Source: Oscillospiraceae bacterium
Lineage (GTDB): Bacteria; Bacillota; Clostridia; Oscillospirales; Oscillospiraceae
NCBI GenBank assembly: GCA_017861365.1
Contig: JAGFXR010000009.1
Location: 1-64,000, forward strand
Direction of reading: 5' to 3'
DNA: 64,000 bases
Shown: piece after piece, positions 41,719-50,325 of the stretch
Numbering within the stretch: position 1 is the stretch's first letter
Layout of the letters: each line of letters starts with the position of its first letter
Program-made: the position numbers and the translations under genes
The notes under the pieces: model-generated
The model's input: the letters and a program-made list of their open reading frames with translations, nothing else
Databases searched by the model: none
What the model was told of the DNA's origin: nothing

Positions 41719-41901
41719 AAAAAATCCTCCCTGCCACATTTGGGCACTGAAAAATAGCAGATGTTATCATTATAACAGAAGATGATTCAATTTTCAACCA
41801 TGCAGCCTCCGCGAGCTGATCTGCGGCCTTATGCTTCCTTGCGGAGGTATCAATTGGAGGCGGTTAACCGTTCGGGCGGCTGACGCTTTAATAGGATTTT
41901 A

Positions 41902-41954
41902 ATATAATTTAATCGATTATATACATTGACAGGCGAGGTATATCGTGATAGAAT
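41902..41954 (+). promoter_or_regulatory. padR promoter and candidate PadR operator
   Basis: Promoter TTGACA (41926-41931), 17 bases, TAGAAT (41949-41954). A perfect 7-bp inverted repeat, ATATAAT (41902-41908) and ATTATAT (41916-41922), lies directly upstream of the -35 box; its AT-rich shape fits PadR-type operators and suggests autoregulation. Confidence 0.55.
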
Positions 41955-41980
41955 CACATCATTAACAGGAGGTGACTCAT

Positions 41981-42310
41981 ATGTCCATCACATCGGATAC
42001 ACTTCGAGGTCATACCGACGCGATTATCTTAACCCGGCTGCTTGCCGGGGATAGTTATGGCTATGCAATCAATAAAGGAGTTCAGGAGTGTACGGGCGGA
42101 GCCCACAGCTTTAAGGAAGCGACGCTCTACACCGCCTTCCGCCGGCTGGAGGAGAACGGATTGATCCGTTCCTACTGGGGCGACGAGGGCAGCGGCGCCC
42201 GGAGACGCTATTACGCAATTACCGCCGAGGGCAGGCAGGCCTGCCGTCAGCATGTGGAAGAATGGGAGAGTACCAAGCATCTGTTGGATGCGATGCTCTC
42301 AGACGCTTGA
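41981..42310 (+). CDS. PadR family transcriptional regulator
   Basis: A 109-residue PadR-type repressor with a winged helix: AIILTRLLAGDSYGYAINKG then KEATLYTAFRRLEENGLIRS, and a wing YYAITAEGRQA. A short C-terminal helix would dimerise it. It sits immediately before and probably co-transcribed with the HAAS/DUF4097 gene (15 bases apart), a frequent regulator-effector pair in Firmicutes answering to cell-envelope stress. ATG 41981 follows AGGAGG; the GTG at 41972 is too close. Confidence 0.85.
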   Translation: MSITSDTLRGHTDAIILTRLLAGDSYGYAINKGVQECTGGAHSFKEATLYTAFRRLEENGLIRSYWGDEGSGARRRYYAITAEGRQACRQHVEEWESTKHLLDAMLSDA

Positions 42311-42325
42311 AAGGAAGTAATGCAT

Positions 42326-43657
42326 ATGGAAACCATTCGTGATAATATTCGCGACGCGATAGAGAGCCTGCTGGTGGATGCCGTTGACAGCGCCGCAAAA
42401 AGTGAAGTCATTGACGAGCTCACCGATACCCTCTGCGCCAAGTATGAGGATTTGCTGGCTCAGGGCATGGACGAGGACTCGGCCTTTGATCAAGTGCTCT
42501 CGGGTATCGGCGATGTGGATGAGCTTGTGGCGTTCATCAACGCGTCCGCTGCCCAGGAGTCCCAGAGCCATTTTGATTTCGACGCAGCGTTTCAAGGCTT
42601 TGAACAGATTATGGGGCAGGTCAAAAGCGCCATTAACCAGGCGAAGGAGCCCATCAAAGACGCCTTCCACCAGGCCAAAGGCCCGATTAAGGATGCGGTT
42701 CATCAGGCAAAGGGTCCGATTAAAGACGCGGTGAATCAGGCGAAGGGACCTGTGATGGACGCGGTTCATCAGGCCAAAGGGCCGATTAAGGACGCCGCAA
42801 AGGAGTTTACGGAGAATATCCGCAAGGTCGGTCATGATTTCAATGCCGCGACCCGCTCCCACGGACAATACCGGTACGACCGGTCCATCTCCTCCGACGG
42901 CATCCGGGGCATTGACATCCATACCACCAGCGGAGATGTCACCGTCGGTTTCTCTGAGGATGACAATATTTATATTGTCGAGTGGACTAAAACGCCGCTG
43001 GAAGAGGATCATCAGGCGGAGGTCACCGTCCGCCCCGACGGCGTGTTGTGCGTCTCTCAGGGGCGCTCTGCCGCCAGTTCCATCTTCTTTGGCTGGGGGA
43101 TGCTCAATTCCGATCTGGAAATTTTTCTTCCCCGCAAAAACTGGAGCTTTGTCCGGGTGAATACCAGCAGCGGGGATATTGATTTCGGTCCGGGCATTTC
43201 TCTGGACAGCCTGAGCGTGCGCACCGGCAGCGGGGATCTCTCCTGCCAGGCGGCGGCCTGCGGAGCTCTTACCACCCATACCATCAGCGGCGACGTCAAC
43301 TGCTCCGGCGTGACGGGCACTGTGAGTGCCGAGAGCACCAGCGGCGATATTTTACTGGCGGGTACGCCGACGCAGGTTTCCGCCAAGATGATCAGCGGCG
43401 ATCTGAACCTGCGCTGTGGCTCCATGCCACAGAGCCTGGATGCTGCCACCGTTTCCGGAGACCTGCGCGTGGCCATTCCCGAAAATGACGGCTTCTCCAT
43501 CCGCTACCGCAAGGTCAGCGGCAGTCTCCAGAGTGATTTTAACCTGATGACCACGCTCAATTCTCATGAGGGCGAGGCGGTTTACCGCAGCGGCTCCCTC
43601 CGGCCGGCTTATACCTTCTCCACCACCAGCGGAGATATCCGCATCACCAGAGTATAA
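42326..43657 (+). CDS. HAAS-DUF4097 protein with five 11-residue repeats
   Basis: A 443-residue protein in three parts. The first 80 residues are a helical HAAS-type domain (AIESLLVDAVDSAAKSEVID, GMDEDSAFDQVLSGIGDVDE). Then come five near-identical 11-residue repeats (HQAKGPIKDAV). The last 270 residues are a DUF4097 beta-strand repeat domain in which TSGDV-type units recur about every 20 residues (HTTSGDVTVG, NTSSGDIDFG, TGSGDLSCQ, TISGDVNCS, STSGDILLA, TVSGDLRVA, TTSGDIRI). No signal peptide or membrane helix is visible, so it is probably cytosolic or loosely bound. ATG 42326 fits the GGAAG spacing better than ATG 42320. PadR is the likely controller. Confidence 0.75.
   Translation: METIRDNIRDAIESLLVDAVDSAAKSEVIDELTDTLCAKYEDLLAQGMDEDSAFDQVLSGIGDVDELVAFINASAAQESQSHFDFDAAFQGFEQIMGQVKSAINQAKEPIKDAFHQAKGPIKDAVHQAKGPIKDAVNQAKGPVMDAVHQAKGPIKDAAKEFTENIRKVGHDFNAATRSHGQYRYDRSISSDGIRGIDIHTTSGDVTVGFSEDDNIYIVEWTKTPLEEDHQAEVTVRPDGVLCVSQGRSAASSIFFGWGMLNSDLEIFLPRKNWSFVRVNTSSGDIDFGPGISLDSLSVRTGSGDLSCQAAACGALTTHTISGDVNCSGVTGTVSAESTSGDILLAGTPTQVSAKMISGDLNLRCGSMPQSLDAATVSGDLRVAIPENDGFSIRYRKVSGSLQSDFNLMTTLNSHEGEAVYRSGSLRPAYTFSTTSGDIRITRV
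42635..42799 (+). repeat. Five tandem 33-bp in-frame repeats
   Basis: Five copies of a 33-base unit encoding NQAKEPIKDAF, HQAKGPIKDAV, HQAKGPIKDAV, NQAKGPVMDAV and HQAKGPIKDAA. The units differ at wobble positions as well as in a few residues, so they are under coding constraint. An 11-residue period fits an amphipathic helix or LEA-like rod. Confidence 0.9.
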
Positions 43658-43689
43658 CCTCTCCTACTCCATCCTTCCTCTCTATATAG

Positions 43690-43725
43690 CCAAAGCGCCG
43701 CCGGATTCATCCGGCGGCGCTTTGG
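43690..43725. terminator. Terminator between converging genes
   Basis: A perfect 16-bp hairpin (CCAAAGCGCCGCCGGA with its complement) directly abutting the stop of the leftward kinase-like gene and 32 bases after the stop of the HAAS-DUF4097 gene. The T-run is short, so it is called on the hairpin and position. Confidence 0.7.
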
Positions 43726-44661
43726 TCAGTAGTGGTACGTGCTGCCGCCGATAAATTCCCGCAAAAGGGAATCGGGCGCCAGCAGCACCGGATCGATGGG
43801 CTCAAAGTATTGAAAGGCGTCAATCAGCTCCAAAAGCTCGCAGCGGCGCTGGTTTTCCGCAGGAACCGCCTCCAGAATCGGTTTGGCGTAGTGGCACATC
43901 ACCGACACCTCGTAAGGCAATGAGGAGTCAAACACGATTTTCGCCCTGTTTTTATAGGGCGAAATATAGAGCTTCTCTCCCCTGCGGACATTGGCCCACA
44001 TGGCAAGCGTCGCAGCGACGCCGGTGCCGCGGAAATTGTAGTCCCGCACGGCGCGCCGGGTGAGTCGCATCCAGGTGCCCTTGAAGCGCACCTCCTCCCC
44101 GTCGCATACGTTGCTGCGGGCGGAGATATAGACGGTCATCGCCTCGGGATGCCGCCCGGCGATGGAATCGTTCAGAGCATGTATGCCCTCGAAGATGGCT
44201 ACCTCGTTGTCTCTCAGGTGGAGCCGCTTGCACAGATTCGCGCTGCGCATCTGGCGGGCGAATTCAAACTTCGGCACTGCGATTTCATCACCGCGCTCCA
44301 GGCACTCAAAATGAGAGACCAGCAGATCCATGTCAAGCAGCAGCGGGGATTCATAATCAATGTCCCCCGTCTCGGTGTGGGGCGCGGTATTGGGGTCACA
44401 GGAGTTAAAATAATTGTCCAGTGAGATGGTGTGGCTCAGAATGCCCCGGGAGGACAGCTCCTCCTCAATTTTCATGGCGGTGGTGGTTTTGCCGGAGCCG
44501 GATGGGCCGGAGAGCAGCACAATCCGGCTTTTCTCCAGATTTGCGGTAATACGGTCGGCGGCGCGGGCAACCTTCTGCTTGTAAAGATCGTCGCATTCGG
44601 TCAGAAATCCCTGGGCGTCCTCCCGGACGCGGCGGTTGATTTCGCTGAGTTGATAGGCCAT
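43726..44661 (-). CDS. Uridine kinase-like nucleoside kinase
   Basis: A 311-residue P-loop kinase of the phosphoribulokinase/uridine kinase family. Walker A is IVLLSGPSGSGKTTTAMKIE, followed by HTISLDNYFNSCDPN (family: DxFY), LLDMDLLVSHFECLERGDEI, EVAIFEGIHALND and, near the end, SVMCHYAKPILEAVPAENQR. It probably phosphorylates uridine, cytidine or another nucleoside; a threonyl-tRNA-synthetase-like N-terminal piece seen in some relatives is missing. ATG 44661 follows AAGGAG and overlaps hemZ by 61 bases. Earlier in-frame starts would lie deeper in hemZ. Confidence 0.75.
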   Translation of the reverse strand: MAYQLSEINRRVREDAQGFLTECDDLYKQKVARAADRITANLEKSRIVLLSGPSGSGKTTTAMKIEEELSSRGILSHTISLDNYFNSCDPNTAPHTETGDIDYESPLLLDMDLLVSHFECLERGDEIAVPKFEFARQMRSANLCKRLHLRDNEVAIFEGIHALNDSIAGRHPEAMTVYISARSNVCDGEEVRFKGTWMRLTRRAVRDYNFRGTGVAATLAMWANVRRGEKLYISPYKNRAKIVFDSSLPYEVSVMCHYAKPILEAVPAENQRRCELLELIDAFQYFEPIDPVLLAPDSLLREFIGGSTYHY

Positions 44662-46118
44662 ATCATTTGCTCCTTTTCCGCTAGGATGTGAGGAAGGCGC
44701 TCGATATATTCCCTGGGGTACTTGGGATTGGAAATCCGGCGGATCGCTCCGGTAGCTGGGTTGACCAGCTTTGTGATTCCACCTCCGCCCAGGGCCAGCA
44801 CGGAGTGCAGCTCTTCCATCATACAAATATTATATATGCTCTGCCGGCCCGGCATGCACCAGCCGACATTCTCAAAGCTTCCCGACATATATTTCTGGCG
44901 GTAGAGGTAATAGGGTTTGTATCCGGCCTGAGCCAGAGCGCGCCAGGCGTACTCCAGCATGCTGGTCACCTCCTCCGCCGAGGGCAGGACAAACCGTCCT
45001 CCTGTGAGAAGGGAGGAACCCTTTTTCAGCGCCAGCGTGTGCACGGTGATGTTTTCCGGCTCCAGTGACAAAACGGTGTCCAGAGAATGGAAAAAGCCGC
45101 CGGGGGTACTGCCGGGCAGTCCGGCGATTAAATCCATATTGACGCTCAGGCTGCCGGTCCGGCGAACCAGCTCATACGCCCGCAGGACGTCCACCGCGGT
45201 GTGGGGGCGTCCCATGGCCCGCAGGGCGGCATCCTCCATGGACTGGGGATTCACCGAGGTGCGCCCGGCCCCGCAGGCCGCGATCACCGCCGCCTTTTCC
45301 GCCGTAATGGTGTCGGGGCGACCGGCCTCCACGGTGTATTCGGTACAGCGGGACAGGTCGAAGGAATCTCCGACCGCCCCCATCAGCCGCTCCAGCTGGC
45401 TGGCGGACAGGGTGGTGGGAGTGCCTCCGCCGATATAGACGGAGCGGACGGTTTTCCCTGTCCGCCTGAGCATCGCGCCCGCCGTATACACCTCTTCCAG
45501 AAGTCCCTCCAAAAACGGCTCCACCAGCTTGAGACTGCGGCCTACCTCCGCCGAAACGAAGGAGCAGTACGCGCACCGGCTGGGGCAGAAGGGAATTCCA
45601 ATGTACAGGGAAATTTCATTCTCGGTCAGTGTCTGCTTTGCCGCAAGGCAGGCATCCGCGCAGCTCATCACCAATTCCAGGCGGCTGGGAGAAACGCGGT
45701 AGACTGATTTCATCCTCGTCTCTGCCTGCCCGCGGGTCAGGCCGTGCTCCATGGCTTTGACAGGGAGCTTGACAGGGCGCACCCCGGTCAGGGCACCCCA
45801 GGGAGGTTCTTCGCCCAGCGCGTCCGCCGCGGCCCGATAAAAAGAGAGCCGGATCATCCGCTGCAGAACGCGCCCGCGTTCCAGCTCGTCTGAAAGCGCG
45901 CGGATCTCCGCCCGGGCGCGCCGCCGGTACTGCTTGCCTTCATGTATCAGCACCGCGCAGGCGGTGACCCACTGTTTCCCGTATGAGAGAGAGGAATACA
46001 GGGCGTTCTCGCCTGCTCGCGGCGGAGCCTCTGGATAGAGGGGAGCGTCTCCCGGAAACAGGCTCATCAGCGTCTGCTCCACCGCGTACCGGTAGCTGTG
46101 GTTCAGGTAGAGCTTCAT
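44601..46118 (-). CDS. hemZ: Radical SAM coproporphyrinogen III dehydrogenase-like protein HemZ
   Basis: A 505-residue radical SAM protein of the HemZ group. The iron-sulfur motif is CPSRCAYC; next come the GGGTPTTLSASQLERL and NPQSMEDAALRAMGR stretches and NMDLIAGLPGSTPGGFFHSL that are shared with HemN-type proteins. Classical HemN oxidises coproporphyrinogen without oxygen in haem synthesis; HemZ activity is less certain. No other hem gene is near. It shares ATGA with the MBL gene upstream and its last 61 bases overlap the kinase gene. Confidence 0.88.
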   Translation of the reverse strand: MKLYLNHSYRYAVEQTLMSLFPGDAPLYPEAPPRAGENALYSSLSYGKQWVTACAVLIHEGKQYRRRARAEIRALSDELERGRVLQRMIRLSFYRAAADALGEEPPWGALTGVRPVKLPVKAMEHGLTRGQAETRMKSVYRVSPSRLELVMSCADACLAAKQTLTENEISLYIGIPFCPSRCAYCSFVSAEVGRSLKLVEPFLEGLLEEVYTAGAMLRRTGKTVRSVYIGGGTPTTLSASQLERLMGAVGDSFDLSRCTEYTVEAGRPDTITAEKAAVIAACGAGRTSVNPQSMEDAALRAMGRPHTAVDVLRAYELVRRTGSLSVNMDLIAGLPGSTPGGFFHSLDTVLSLEPENITVHTLALKKGSSLLTGGRFVLPSAEEVTSMLEYAWRALAQAGYKPYYLYRQKYMSGSFENVGWCMPGRQSIYNICMMEELHSVLALGGGGITKLVNPATGAIRRISNPKYPREYIERLPHILAEKEQMIWPINSAKSTAASGRTPRDF

Positions 46119-46753
46119 TTGCCCATGGCGTCCAGCATATAATAGTTGACCTTGCGCTCATAGTCTAGGGTGGTGGAGCTCTCATGCCCAGGATAAACCT
46201 TGTAATCCCCGTCCAGCGCCGCAAGCCGCTTCAGAGACTGAAGAATGACGGTGTGGCTGCCGCCGGGCAGATCGGTGCGTCCGCAGGAGCCGCGAAACAG
46301 GGTGTCTCCGGAGAAAAGAACATCCCCCACCTTCAGCGTCACCGAACCGGCTGAATGTCCGGGGGTATGGAGCACCTCCACCGTCAGTCCACCGACGGCT
46401 ACCGTGTCGCCCTCGACATAGGGAGTGATTGTGCCCATAGAGCTTAAAGTCGGGACGGTCATGCCGAAAATGGTCTCAGTGCTCTGCTGTCCGGCGGTTT
46501 CCAGCGGATGGGCATAGACCGGAATGTCCGGGAAAGCCGTCCTCAGCGCCGGAAGTCCTAAAATGTGGTCAAAATGGGCGTGGGTCAGCAGAACCACTAC
46601 CGGCGTGTAGCCAAGGCCCCGGAGCTGTCCCAAAATATAGTCGCCATCGTCGCCGGGATCAATTACCGCGCATTGTTTGGTGTCCTCGTCTCCTAGAATA
46701 TAGCAGTTGGTGCCAATTTGCCCAACCTGCAGCGCTCTGATCAGCATGTTCAT
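46115..46753 (-). CDS. MBL-fold metal-dependent hydrolase (YqgX/glyoxalase II-like)
   Basis: A 212-residue metallo-beta-lactamase-fold hydrolase of the hydroxyacylglutathione hydrolase-like group. Metal motifs: THAHFDHILG, LHTPGHSAGSV, SGDTLFRGSCGRTDLPGG and VYPGHESSTT. The family is often called YqgX or ComA2-like; substrate is unknown, with thiol esters and methylglyoxal adducts as candidates. ATG 46753 starts 19 bases after dtd's stop; its stop overlaps hemZ's start (ATGA). Confidence 0.88.
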   Translation of the reverse strand: MNMLIRALQVGQIGTNCYILGDEDTKQCAVIDPGDDGDYILGQLRGLGYTPVVVLLTHAHFDHILGLPALRTAFPDIPVYAHPLETAGQQSTETIFGMTVPTLSSMGTITPYVEGDTVAVGGLTVEVLHTPGHSAGSVTLKVGDVLFSGDTLFRGSCGRTDLPGGSHTVILQSLKRLAALDGDYKVYPGHESSTTLDYERKVNYYMLDAMGK

Positions 46754-46772
46754 TCCTCACTTTCTGTTCTCA

Positions 46773-47210
46773 TTATTCCATATCCAAAATCAGGGTTACA
46801 GGGCCGTCATTGACCGAGCTGACCTGCATATCGGCTCCGAATTCGCCGTGTTCCACTGGAAAGCCCCGCTCCCGGCAGGCGGACATAAAGGCTTCGTAGA
46901 GCGGGATGGCCAGATCGGGCTTCGCCGCGCCGGAAAAGCCGGGGCGGCGTTGGGAGCAGTCGGCATAGAGAGTAAACTGGGAGACCACCAGCAGACTGCC
47001 GCCCACTGCCTGGAGGTTTACATTCATTTTGCCGCGCTCATCCTCAAACACCCGCAGTCCGCAGACCTTGTCCGCCAGCTTTGCCGCCGTCAGCTCCGTG
47101 TCCCGGGGGCCGACGCCCAGAAGCACCAGAAACCCTCTTTGAATGGCTCCGTGGAGCTTGTCGTCAATCTCCACCGAAGCGGAGGAGACCCGTGTTACAA
47201 CCGCCCGCAT
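46773..47210 (-). CDS. dtd: D-aminoacyl-tRNA deacylase
   Basis: A 145-residue Dtd that frees tRNA from D-amino acids and from glycine mischarged on tRNA-Ala. Family landmarks: [56 protein letters not shown] (the SQFTLYAD signature) and a C-terminal [13 protein letters not shown] 47210. Two genes further down the same operon are hemZ and the kinase. Confidence 0.95.
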   Translation of the reverse strand: MRAVVTRVSSASVEIDDKLHGAIQRGFLVLLGVGPRDTELTAAKLADKVCGLRVFEDERGKMNVNLQAVGGSLLVVSQFTLYADCSQRRPGFSGAAKPDLAIPLYEAFMSACRERGFPVEHGEFGADMQVSSVNDGPVTLILDME

Positions 47211-47258
47211 AAATTCACTTCCTTTTCTGTCTTGAAATTGGCATTTTGTCTCAGATCG

Positions 47259-49178
47259 TCAGTACATATCCGCCATCCTGCCGATCAGCACAACCGGGAT
47301 AAGCCAGCACACCATAAAAATCAGCAGGTTCATGGGAGACAGCGCGGAGTATGCCTCCATAAAGGTGAGGTAGTAGGACATCAGCACCCCCACCACAGAG
47401 CCCGCGATGGACAGCCAGGTTCCCAGAACAGCGGCGCTGCGCAGCCGTTTGGCGGCAACCACCGCCTCGGCGAAGGAATCCAGTCCCTCCCGGTAGAGCA
47501 CGGCGGTAATAGCCGGGTCGTGGGGTACGCCGGGATCGGACAGTGCCACACGGTGGGGCACGGCGGGAAAGATCATCTTATCGGTGGGGAGCTTAAATTT
47601 GTCCCGTAAAAATTTCATCGAAATGCCGAAATCTCGGGTGATCAGGATGGGCGTGATGCGATGCTTCAGCAGTGTCCGAACCGCCCGGAGAGACTGGGTG
47701 CTCATCTGATAGTCCAGGGTAAAGATGCCCGCCAGCCGCCCGTCGATGGCGCAGAACAGTTTGCCGGTATCATCAATCCCCACCGGAAGGGAAACTTCTG
47801 TGCGCCGCATAAAAGCTCCGGTGCCGATGGAGGTCTCCACCCCGGCCAGAATGGCGGTAATGCCTCCCTCCTGATGAATCAGCTCGTCAATCCAGTAGTA
47901 GTCCAGATCCAGCTGACGCATGGCGGTATGAAAGACCCGTGCCAGGCCAAGACCGCCCTCCCGCACCAGCGTGGCTGTGGAGGCCATCACCTCCCGCTCG
48001 CTGAAGGAGTTGAACAGTTGGAAGTCCACGATATGGACGGCTTTCAAGGGAAACAAGTCCCGGTCGGTGATCAGAAGATTCCGCCCCGTGGTGCAGATGC
48101 CCGCCCAGCCGCACAAGGCGGTTCCCGATTTGGAGAGTCGGGTGGCCAGCCGGTCAAATGGCGCGGCATAGGCGATGGCGGCGGAAAAGGAGGCCGCCGC
48201 CGTCAGGGTGGCGGACAGGCACCACAGCAGCAGCTCAGGGCGGTCCTGCCCCAAGGAGGCCAGGCTGGAGAACAGCACGCAAGCGATCGTCAGCAGCGGA
48301 ACCGCAATCCGCAGGATCCGCTGGGTACCGTCCAGCCCCTGAATCTGGCTGCCGTAGCCGAGGCCGCTGCCCATCCAGCGGGCGTAGGCATCCTGCCCGC
48401 TCCAGCTGTTTTCGTCCAAGGACACATAATCGGGATTGCGCACCGTGACCGCCGCCCGGCAGGCGGTGCGCCGTCCCCGTTTCTTTAAATATTCACCCCA
48501 CAAAAGCGCGGCCAGGGCGAACAGATTGACCGCGCAGAAGGGCAGTCCTTGCCCCCGGTCTCCCATCACAGGCATGGTCAGCGCGTCCGCGGCCGAGGCA
48601 GCACAGGCGAGGGTCATGACAAATCCCGCGCCGAGAGTGACGATGCCTTTGAGCAATACGTCCCCCGCGAGAAGCATCCCCGCCGCCAGCAAGCCACCAC
48701 ACACCCAGACCTCCAGCCGCCACTGCGCCTGCGTAAGGCTGGGCATAGGCAGAGGAAGACTTGCCGCCAATACCGGATACAGGGTGATACAGGCCAGAAT
48801 CAGGATGAAGTATATGCGCAGCCGCAGGAAGCTCAGCCCCGCGCCATATTTTTTGGCCAGCTGGAGAGGGGGAATGTCGGGAGCGTCCTCCTCAATATGT
48901 TTGCGGCGGCTCGGATTTTGGACAGACTCCTCTTCTTCGTCGGTGTTGGGCAGCAGAGTCGATTCGGGAGATTCCGACGTATCCTCCTCCTCACCCGCGT
49001 ATAAATGGCGGCTGTACTGCTCAACTCGCTGGCGAAGCTCGTCCACGATCTCGTCCCCAAGCTCACCGGGAAAGGGGATGATGTTTTCCGGCAGCTTGTC
49101 CGGCTCCGTCTCCGGCGGACTCCCGGGTGGGGAAGTATCCTCTGGGGACGGTGTTTTTTTCCTCCAGAACAGGATCAT
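47259..49178 (-). CDS. P-type-ATPase-like membrane protein without catalytic motifs
   Basis: A 639-residue protein. The first 110 residues are an acidic, disordered tail (EEEDTSESPE, NTDEEEES). Then come five hydrophobic segments (about residues 121-140, 155-200, 212-230, 289-308, 315-340), a large cytosolic region, and two C-terminal helices (about 583-605, 617-633). The order and spacing match a P1-type ATPase, and GKLFCAIDGRLAGIFTLDYQ with RAVRTLLKHRITPILITRDF corresponds to the family's GRLAGxxxLxD...LxxxGIxxxxLTGD. But where DKTGTLT belongs there is TDRDLFP (371-377), LTGD is ITRD, and GDGINDxP is gone. Probably not a pump; perhaps a sensor or scaffold. Its ATG overlaps the rlmB stop. 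Confidence 0.55.
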   Translation of the reverse strand: MILFWRKKTPSPEDTSPPGSPPETEPDKLPENIIPFPGELGDEIVDELRQRVEQYSRHLYAGEEEDTSESPESTLLPNTDEEEESVQNPSRRKHIEEDAPDIPPLQLAKKYGAGLSFLRLRIYFILILACITLYPVLAASLPLPMPSLTQAQWRLEVWVCGGLLAAGMLLAGDVLLKGIVTLGAGFVMTLACAASAADALTMPVMGDRGQGLPFCAVNLFALAALLWGEYLKKRGRRTACRAAVTVRNPDYVSLDENSWSGQDAYARWMGSGLGYGSQIQGLDGTQRILRIAVPLLTIACVLFSSLASLGQDRPELLLWCLSATLTAAASFSAAIAYAAPFDRLATRLSKSGTALCGWAGICTTGRNLLITDRDLFPLKAVHIVDFQLFNSFSEREVMASTATLVREGGLGLARVFHTAMRQLDLDYYWIDELIHQEGGITAILAGVETSIGTGAFMRRTEVSLPVGIDDTGKLFCAIDGRLAGIFTLDYQMSTQSLRAVRTLLKHRITPILITRDFGISMKFLRDKFKLPTDKMIFPAVPHRVALSDPGVPHDPAITAVLYREGLDSFAEAVVAAKRLRSAAVLGTWLSIAGSVVGVLMSYYLTFMEAYSALSPMNLLIFMVCWLIPVVLIGRMADMY

Positions 49179-49972
49179 ATTGCTTGCGTGACCTGCCGCT
49201 GGCGAACGGCCTCATAGAGGAGAACCGCCGCCGCCGCGCTGGCGTTTAACGAGTTGACCTTGCCCTTCATGGGGATGGAGAGGGTTACGTCGCAGGTTTC
49301 CGCCACCAGCCGTCCCATGCCGGATCCTTCCGAGCCGATGACAATGGCCGCCGCGCCCTTCAGGTCGGCCTGATAGAGGGGAGTCTTCCCGTCCGCCTCC
49401 GCGCCGAAGACCCAGAGCCCCGCCTCTTTCAGCTCCTTGAGTAGCGCGGTCAGATTAGCAACCCGGGCAACGGGTATATGAGCCACGGCGCCGGCTGAGG
49501 TTTTCGCCACAATGGCGGTGAGTCCCGCGCTGCGCCGCTTGGGAATAATCACGCCGTGGGCGCCGGCGCATTCCGCCGTGCGGATAATGGCCCCCAGGTT
49601 ATGGGGATCGGAAATCTCGTCGCACACCACCACAAGGGGCTGTTCGCCCCGGTCTCTGGCGGACTGGAGAATGTCCTCCACGGTGGCGTACTCCCGCACG
49701 GCGGCAATGGCGATGACGCCCTGATGGGAGTGGGTTACACTCATATTGTCCAGCTTTCTTCGGTCTGTCTCCACGACCACCACACCGTTTGAACGGGCGG
49801 AGGAGGCAATATGGCCGAGAGACGCGTCGGTTTCCCCCTTGGCGAGATAAATCTTATCAATGGCGGTCCCTGCCCGCAGCGCCTCGATCACCGCATTGCG
49901 CCCCTCGATGATACCGTCGTTGACTGCTTCCTCCAGGGAGTTTGGCTGATGACCGCTTCGTTTTTTGTTCAT
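49175..49972 (-). CDS. rlmB: 23S rRNA (guanosine-2'-O-)-methyltransferase, SpoU family
   Basis: A 265-residue SPOUT methyltransferase of the TrmH/RlmB type. N-terminal substrate part: GIIEGRNAVIEALRAG. The knotted SAM domain shows VVCDEISDPHNLGAIIRTAE (motif 1, with NLGAIIRTA), AIVIGSEGSGMGRLV (motif 2) and VNSLNASAAAAVLLYEA (motif 3). Length and the YacO-like layout fit RlmB, which methylates G2251; exact target is inferred from the family. First gene of the leftward operon. Confidence 0.85.
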   Translation of the reverse strand: MNKKRSGHQPNSLEEAVNDGIIEGRNAVIEALRAGTAIDKIYLAKGETDASLGHIASSARSNGVVVVETDRRKLDNMSVTHSHQGVIAIAAVREYATVEDILQSARDRGEQPLVVVCDEISDPHNLGAIIRTAECAGAHGVIIPKRRSAGLTAIVAKTSAGAVAHIPVARVANLTALLKELKEAGLWVFGAEADGKTPLYQADLKGAAAIVIGSEGSGMGRLVAETCDVTLSIPMKGKVNSLNASAAAAVLLYEAVRQRQVTQAI

Positions 49973-50325
49973 TACGGAAGTTCCGCCCTTTCGCGTGTCT
50001 ATAGAATTAAAAAATCAACTGATGTCCAGAATTATAACACACTCCGAGGTGTGAAAAAAGCCCCACTTCACAGCCTCAACTATTTTTTGACAGGGAACCC
50101 GCCAGCGGCCCTCTGTTTCGGCAAAAAGCAAGGCGGCGACGCAGACTGAAATTTCCTTTTTTACGGTCTGGGAGGCGGTCACAGAAAGTTTACGTCTCAT
50201 TTCTTGTATTTTTGTCACTCTTATGGTATATTATTTTTATCATAACCTAAACTCTAATTTCCACGATTGTTCATAAAACGAATCACAAAATTAACATCAA
50301 CATCACATAAGGAGGGACCACTCGT
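49973..50325. promoter_or_regulatory. Intergenic region with ftsH promoter
   Basis: A 353-base gap between divergent rlmB and ftsH. On the plus strand TTGTAT (50204-50209), 17 bases, TATATT (50227-50232) is a likely ftsH promoter, leaving a 5' leader of about 90 bases that is A-rich and ends in AAGGAGGG. Around 50037-50056 there is a small inverted repeat (CACAC and GTGTG). A minus-strand TATAAT-like box near 50030 could serve rlmB. I see no gene here. Confidence 0.55.

Noticed and set aside
42635-42799. 33-base repeats as a CRISPR array
   Set aside because: The units are contiguous, in frame and encode a protein repeat; no spacers or cas genes.
50015-50218. 67-codon minus-strand frame upstream of ftsH
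   Set aside because: No ribosome site and no similarity; it overlaps the ftsH promoter area.
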